A DNA stretch of 10,472 nucleotides from UBA1181 sp045113275 (GTDB lineage Bacteria; Bacteroidota; Bacteroidia; Bacteroidales; Paludibacteraceae). Within the stretch, counting starts at the first letter, position 1. Each line of letters opens with the position of its first letter. A program made the translations under genes and the position numbers. The notes below the pieces were generated by a model that was given only the letters and a program-made list of their open reading frames with translations, was not told the DNA's origin and did no database searches. The stretch is taken from positions 1 through 10,472 of the forward strand of contig JBGUIU010000116.1 in the NCBI GenBank assembly GCA_045113275.1, written 5' to 3'. Shown here piece by piece: positions 6,123-10,472 of the stretch.

Positions 6123-6179
6123 AAGACATCATACTAAATTCAAGATGATAAAATAACAACAAAAAAACGAAATATAATT

Positions 6180-7031
6180 ATGTTAAGAATTGCAGTTCAA
6201 GCAAAAGGTCGTTTGTTCGAAGAGACCATGACAATGTTGGCAGAGTCTAGTATCAAAATCAGTTCAGCTAAGAGAACTCTTCTGGCTCCAGCCTCTAATT
6301 TCCCTGTTGAAATACTTTACTTACGTGATGATGATATTCCTCAAGCCGTAGCAAGTGGCATTGCAGATGTAGGTATCGTAGGTGAAAACGAGTTTGTAGA
6401 GCGTCATGAGAAAGCAGATTTAATCAAACGTCTTGATTTCAGCAAATGTCGCCTTTCCCTAGCAATTCCAAAAGAGGTGGACTACCAAAGCATACAATGG
6501 TTCAACGGAAAGAAGATTGCTACATCCTACCCTTATATCCTACAAGACTTCTTAGATAAGAATAAAATTAAGGCAGAGATACATGTCATCACAGGTTCTG
6601 TAGAGATTGCTCCAGGTATAGGTCTAGCTGATTGTATCTTTGATATCGTTAGTTCAGGTAGCACACTTGTCAGTAACAATCTGAAGGAAGTAGAAGTAGT
6701 CTTGAAATCAGAAGCTATCCTAATCGGCAACCCAAATCTAAGTGCTGAGAAGAAAGAGATTCTAAACGAACTACTATTCCGCTTTGATTCATATAAAAAT
6801 GCAGAAGGAAAGAAGTATATCATTTTAAACATCCCTAATGATAAGATTGAAGAAGTATGCAAGATCCTTCCTGGCATGAAAGCGCCAACAGTCACTCCTC
6901 TAGTAAAAGAGGGCTGGTCATCTCTCCATTCTGTCATTTCAGAAAAGACCTTCTGGGACATCATCAGCCAACTGAAAGCCCTTGGCGCAGAAGGCATATT
7001 AGTCGTTCCAATCGAGAAAATGATTCTTTAA
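6180..7031 (+). CDS. hisG: ATP phosphoribosyltransferase, long form
   Basis: Catalyses the first committed step of histidine synthesis, ATP plus PRPP to phosphoribosyl-ATP, in the cytoplasm. The 283-residue length and C-terminal ACT-like regulatory domain (about residues 185-283, ending in LGAEGILVVPIEKMIL) mark the long, HisZ-independent class that is feedback-inhibited by histidine. The N-terminal catalytic part starts LRIAVQAKGRL and includes GIADVGIVGENEF near 60-72. The PRPP-binding segment lies at about 148-163 (GLADCIFDIVSSGSTL), with D155 and the SSGST loop. It is the first structural gene after the attenuator, so it should be controlled both by enzyme feedback and by transcription attenuation. 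A 24-bp gap separates it from hisD. Confidence 0.97.
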   Translation: MLRIAVQAKGRLFEETMTMLAESSIKISSAKRTLLAPASNFPVEILYLRDDDIPQAVASGIADVGIVGENEFVERHEKADLIKRLDFSKCRLSLAIPKEVDYQSIQWFNGKKIATSYPYILQDFLDKNKIKAEIHVITGSVEIAPGIGLADCIFDIVSSGSTLVSNNLKEVEVVLKSEAILIGNPNLSAEKKEILNELLFRFDSYKNAEGKKYIILNIPNDKIEEVCKILPGMKAPTVTPLVKEGWSSLHSVISEKTFWDIISQLKALGAEGILVVPIEKMIL

Positions 7032-7055
7032 CAACCGTTATAGACATAGATAGTT

Positions 7056-8330
7056 ATGAAAATATATAAATATCCAGCGGAATCTGAATGGGCAGGGCTC
7101 TTAGCTCGTCCCACATTCGACAACGCAACACTCTTCGATACTGTTCGCACGGTATTGAACGATGTTAAAGCGAAAGGGGATGACGCTGTAAAAGCATATG
7201 AACTGAAATTCGATAAGGTAAACCTCTCTTCTCTAATCGTTACAGATGAGGAGATAAAGGAAGCAGAGGGTCTTGTTTCTAAGGAACTGAAAGAAGCTAT
7301 TCTTTTAGCAAAAGGGAACATCCAAAAATTTCACAAAGCCCAAGATCAGGAACTGCCTTGCGTAGAGACAATGCCAGGCGTTACCTGTTGGCAAAAGGCT
7401 AAAGCAATTGAAAAGGTCGGTCTCTACATACCAGGAGGAACCGCTCCCCTCTTTTCAACCGTATTGATGCTTGCCATTCCTGCCCAAATAGCAGGATGCA
7501 AAGAGATCGTATTATGTACTCCTCCTAACAAAGAAGGAAAGGTACATCCCGCTGTACTCTATGCTGCAAAAACAGCGGGAGTCAATAAGATATTCAAGAT
7601 AGGTGGTGTTCAAGCTATCGCTTCTATGGCTTATGGTACAGAGAGCGTTCCTAAGGTGTACAAGATATTTGGCCCAGGAAATCAATATGTAACAGCAGCT
7701 AAACAAATGGTAAGTTTGAAGGATGTTGCCATTGACATGCCTGCAGGTCCATCAGAAGTAGAAGTACTTGCCGATGATTCTGCCAATCCAGTCTTTGTGG
7801 CTTCTGACCTTCTGTCACAAGCCGAACATGGAGTTGACAGCCAAGCCATCTTGATTACAACGAGCGAACAATTGGCAGAGAAAGTGATGACTGAAGTTGG
7901 AACACAGTTGGACAAGCTTCCTCGCAAAGAGATTGCTGAGAAATCCATCGCCAACAGCAAGATATTCATCGTTCATACCATCGACGAAGCCATCGCATTA
8001 AGTAACTCCTACGCTCCAGAGCATCTTATCATCTCGGCTAATAACTATCGTGCTATTGCGGAACAAATCGACAATGCAGGCTCTATCTTCTTAGGTCATT
8101 ATACCCCTGAGAGTGCAGGCGACTACGCATCGGGCACCAACCATACACTCCCAACCAACGGATATGCAAAAGCTTACAGCGGTGTCAACTTAGATAGTTT
8201 CCGCAAAAAGATTACATATCAGGAAATTACGAAAGAAGGATTAGAACACATCGGTGATGCAATTGAAACAATGGCAAACAACGAACAGCTATTCGCTCAT
8301 CAAAATGCCGTGATTCTCCGTAGAAAATAA
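7056..8330 (+). CDS. hisD: histidinol dehydrogenase
   Basis: A zinc- and NAD-dependent enzyme that carries out the last two steps, L-histidinol to L-histidine via the aldehyde. The protein has 424 residues, normal for the family. The known zinc and catalytic residues are all present, at positions constantly shifted by four from the E. coli enzyme as I recall it: zinc ligands Q255 and H258 (LLSQAEHG), D356 (SAGDYASGTNH) and H415 (LFAHQNAV), and the catalytic pair E322-H323 (APEHLII). The NAD-binding region contains KVGLYIPGGTAPLFSTVLM and IFGPGNQYVTAAK. The enzyme should be fully active. It lies 24 bp after hisG and 26 bp before hisC, and is clearly co-transcribed with them. Confidence 0.98.
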   Translation: MKIYKYPAESEWAGLLARPTFDNATLFDTVRTVLNDVKAKGDDAVKAYELKFDKVNLSSLIVTDEEIKEAEGLVSKELKEAILLAKGNIQKFHKAQDQELPCVETMPGVTCWQKAKAIEKVGLYIPGGTAPLFSTVLMLAIPAQIAGCKEIVLCTPPNKEGKVHPAVLYAAKTAGVNKIFKIGGVQAIASMAYGTESVPKVYKIFGPGNQYVTAAKQMVSLKDVAIDMPAGPSEVEVLADDSANPVFVASDLLSQAEHGVDSQAILITTSEQLAEKVMTEVGTQLDKLPRKEIAEKSIANSKIFIVHTIDEAIALSNSYAPEHLIISANNYRAIAEQIDNAGSIFLGHYTPESAGDYASGTNHTLPTNGYAKAYSGVNLDSFRKKITYQEITKEGLEHIGDAIETMANNEQLFAHQNAVILRRK

Positions 8331-8356
8331 ATGTCAAACATTAAACATTTTGGCTT

Positions 8357-9388
8357 ATGTTCGAATTATCAAAAATCATCCGACCCAATATATGGAAGCT
8401 GAAGCCCTACTCTTGTGCAAGGGATGAATTCAAGGGAGAAGCTTCCGTCTATCTAGATGCAAACGAAAATCCGTATAACAATCCCTTCAACCGCTACCCT
8501 GACCCACTTCAACTAAAAGTCAAGGAGCAAATCAAGAAGATAAAAGGAATCAGTAAAAAAAATATCTTTTTAGGGAACGGAAGCGACGAAGCGATCGACC
8601 TTGTATATCGTATCTTCTGTGAGCCCAAAGAAGACAATGTAATAGCCATTGCACCTACCTACGGAATGTATGGAGTCTGTGCAGATATCAACAACGTACA
8701 GTACAAAAGCATTGAGCTTGATGACAATTTCCAGTTCAGTGCTGATACATTACTGGCGAAAGTCAATGAAAAGACACGTGTCATCTGGCTATGCTCACCT
8801 AACAATCCTACCGGAAACGCACTTAATGGATCAGAAATCGAAAAACTTCTGAAGTCATTTAATGGTATCGTAGTGGTTGATGAAGCTTATATCGATTTTT
8901 CCTCACAACCTAGCTGGACAAAACGTCTAAAAGAATTCCCAAATCTTATTGTTCTTCAGACGCTCTCTAAGGCATGGGCCAGTGCAGGTATCCGTTTAGG
9001 TATGGCATTTGCATCTGAAAATATTATTGCGCTATTTAATAAGGTTAAATATCCTTATAATGTTAATATTCTAACGCAGAAACAAGCGTTAAATATACTA
9101 ACCAACAAATCTGAAGTTGACCTTTGGATAAAGACAATATTAGAAGAGCGTGGTAAACTTATCAGCGAGCTACAAAAGTTACCTATCGTGGAAAAGATTT
9201 ACCCAACAGATGCTAATTTCATCTTGGTTAAGGTACAAAATGCAACCAAGACATACAATCATCTAGTATCTAAAGGAATTATTGTCCGCAACCGAAACAC
9301 AGTAATACTTTGTGACAATTGCCTACGTATCACCGTTGGTACTCCAGAGGAGAACAAAACATTACTGAAAGAGCTAAAGAATTGCTAA
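8357..9388 (+). CDS. hisC: histidinol-phosphate aminotransferase
   Basis: A PLP-dependent fold-type I aminotransferase that converts imidazole acetol-phosphate and glutamate to histidinol phosphate. At 343 residues it is typical of HisC. Landmarks are the N-terminal LDANENPYNNP near 33-43, the GNGSDEAIDL cofactor-phosphate loop near 73-82, SPNNPTGN near 151-158, D175 and Y178 in VVVDEAYIDF, the Schiff-base lysine K205 in TLSKAWASAGIRLG with R213, and a C-terminal LRITVGTPEEN. It is the last gene of the operon and is closed by a strong terminator 7 bp after its stop. In many Bacteroidota, as I recall, hisB follows hisC; here it does not. Confidence 0.97.
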   Translation: MFELSKIIRPNIWKLKPYSCARDEFKGEASVYLDANENPYNNPFNRYPDPLQLKVKEQIKKIKGISKKNIFLGNGSDEAIDLVYRIFCEPKEDNVIAIAPTYGMYGVCADINNVQYKSIELDDNFQFSADTLLAKVNEKTRVIWLCSPNNPTGNALNGSEIEKLLKSFNGIVVVDEAYIDFSSQPSWTKRLKEFPNLIVLQTLSKAWASAGIRLGMAFASENIIALFNKVKYPYNVNILTQKQALNILTNKSEVDLWIKTILEERGKLISELQKLPIVEKIYPTDANFILVKVQNATKTYNHLVSKGIIVRNRNTVILCDNCLRITVGTPEENKTLLKELKNC

Positions 9389-9395
9389 TATCATC

Positions 9396-9433
9396 GAGAG
9401 AACCCATTCTTTTACGGGTTCTCTCTTTTTTTT
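9396..9433 (+). terminator. intrinsic terminator of the hisGDC operon
   Basis: A perfect 10-bp stem, GAGAGAACCC (9396-9405) with GGGTTCTCTC (9416-9425), with a 10-base loop and eight following Ts (9426-9433). It begins 7 bp after the hisC stop. It separates the his operon from the TPR gene, although some read-through cannot be excluded because no good promoter is seen before that gene. Confidence 0.92.
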
Positions 9434-9453
9434 ACCTTCTAATACAAAATAGT

Positions 9454-10472
9454 ATGAACACACACTTTAGAACCCTCCTATTACTTATCTTCTTCTTAAA
9501 CAACACGTTCCTTCTGTTTTCCAAAGATGATCAATTATCAAAAGAAGATATTGAAACACTCAAGTATGGTGTATGGTTAGTTGACCAAGGAAAAACTGAT
9601 TCGTCTATCATCGTGTTAGAAAAATTAGTGAACAAACATCCTAAAAACTATATCATTAACTACGAGTACTGTTACTCAATATATGCAAAAGGAGATTATG
9701 CCAGCGTAATAAAAAACCTGAAAAAGATAGAGAAATCTCCCAATAAGGATGAGAGATTCTATCAGCTAAAAGGGAATGCCTATGACTACATAGGGCAAAA
9801 ACAAAAGTCCATCATGACATATCAAGAAGGATTAAAGAAATTTCCTAAATCAGGATTCCTTCACATGGAGAAGGGAACCGTATTTTTATCACAAAAAGAT
9901 TACAATCAAGCATTACAATGTTTTGAAGAAGGTATCAGCGTTGATCCTATGTATGCAACCAACTATTACAAAGCAGCACATATTTATCTGAACTCCAGTG
10001 AACCAATATGGGGATTTCTATATGGTGAGATGCTCAAACTGTTAGAGCCTAATTCATCGCGAGGAACATCTATATGCGAAGATATAGTTTCAGCACTAAA
10101 CAATAGTATCAAGTACGAAAACGATACCTGTCTGAAGGTTAGTTTAACTCAAAATCACACCATTTATCTCAGCAAAACCCCCACAGAAAAACAACTGTTA
10201 AATCTCATTCCTTTCGAGATATATTACGAGTTATCCACCACTAAATCAATCGGTCAACTATCTCCATCCCATTACAAAACCAACAAACTTTCATTCAACG
10301 ACATCTGTCAACTAAGAAAAGATATATGCGAATCACTTTATGACAATCCATCCTACAGCAATGGATTATTCAAATTTCAAAAAGAGATCATCGATGCAGG
10401 TTTTTGGGAAATATATAACTTTTTCTTATTTGGCTCCAGCTTTCCAACAGAGTATAATGAATATATGAATAA
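9454..10472 (+). CDS. secreted tetratricopeptide-repeat protein (3' end outside window)
   Basis: An ATG at 9454 opens a frame that stays open to the window end, giving 339 complete codons with no stop. The N-terminus (MNTHFRTLLLLIFFLNNTFL) is a strong hydrophobic signal sequence, so the protein is exported or anchored in the envelope. About five TPR-like helical pairs follow between residues 33 and 202, best seen in RFYQLKGNAYDYIGQKQKSI (101-120) and the next two units (GTVFLSQKDYNQALQCFEEG, 141-160). Past about residue 205 the sequence is no longer repeat-like and is not recognised (Phe/Tyr-rich, ending within ...FFLFGSSFPTEYNEYMN). TPRs usually mediate protein contacts; no partner is suggested by the context. 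The only promoter-like site is a poor TACCTTCT at 9433-9440. Confidence 0.85.
   Translation, partial: MNTHFRTLLLLIFFLNNTFLLFSKDDQLSKEDIETLKYGVWLVDQGKTDSSIIVLEKLVNKHPKNYIINYEYCYSIYAKGDYASVIKNLKKIEKSPNKDERFYQLKGNAYDYIGQKQKSIMTYQEGLKKFPKSGFLHMEKGTVFLSQKDYNQALQCFEEGISVDPMYATNYYKAAHIYLNSSEPIWGFLYGEMLKLLEPNSSRGTSICEDIVSALNNSIKYENDTCLKVSLTQNHTIYLSKTPTEKQLLNLIPFEIYYELSTTKSIGQLSPSHYKTNKLSFNDICQLRKDICESLYDNPSYSNGLFKFQKEIIDAGFWEIYNFFLFGSSFPTEYNEYMN

Noticed and set aside
6533..6997. Long antisense ORF of 154 codons opposite hisG, and similar antisense ORFs opposite the GH16 gene, hisD and ilvE.
   Set aside because: All lie inside strongly supported genes and read as compositionally odd shadows without recognisable domains.
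8331..8402. Short ORF (ATG 8331) in the hisD-hisC gap, a possible translational coupling peptide.
   Set aside because: It mostly overlaps the hisC start in another frame, has no biased composition, and 24-26 bp gaps in this operon need no such element.

Overview
The window looks like a chromosome segment from a member of the Bacteroidales, most likely Prevotella or a close relative. Four upstream regions carry a -7 box of the Bacteroidota form TAnnTTTG, Shine-Dalgarno sequences are essentially absent, and the proteins (long-form HisG, HisD, HisC, IlvE, a GH16 glucanase with a short C-terminal tail ending in a 'YNxNG...LPKGVYII' motif) are of Bacteroidota type. The genus is an inference from protein style, not a measurement.

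Region 1 (1-3060) looks like accessory DNA. It holds the 3' end of an unrecognised gene (2-370), a perfect GC-rich palindrome (371-390), a 5'-truncated AAA-type ATPase of the DUF4143 family that keeps only its C-terminal half (521-1243), a probable terminator (1322-1384), and a very AT-rich minus-strand gene for a 516-residue secreted or anchored protein of unknown function (1383-2933), which has a near-perfect Bacteroidota promoter.

Region 2 (3061-5977) holds two divergently transcribed genes: ilvE (branched-chain aminotransferase, minus strand, with its own terminator) and a secreted GH16 endo-beta-glucanase (laminarinase-like, plus strand). They share a 156-bp promoter region.

Region 3 (5978-9433) is a histidine biosynthesis operon, hisG-hisD-hisC, with 24- and 26-bp gene gaps. 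Ahead of hisG is a complete attenuation leader that no ORF caller would report: a promoter, a 14-codon leader peptide with six His codons in a seven-codon stretch (MLNTHHHNHHHYQR), two competing upstream RNA pairings, and a GC-rich hairpin followed by a T-tract. The parts are arranged as in the classical enterobacterial his attenuator, so scarcity of charged tRNA-His should switch on hisGDC. The operon ends at a strong terminator straight after hisC; hisB is not the next gene.

Region 4 (9454-10472) is the 5' part of a gene for a secreted tetratricopeptide-repeat protein that runs off the window. The main discovery here is the his attenuator; the unknown 516-residue protein and the shared-arm palindromes are second-tier.
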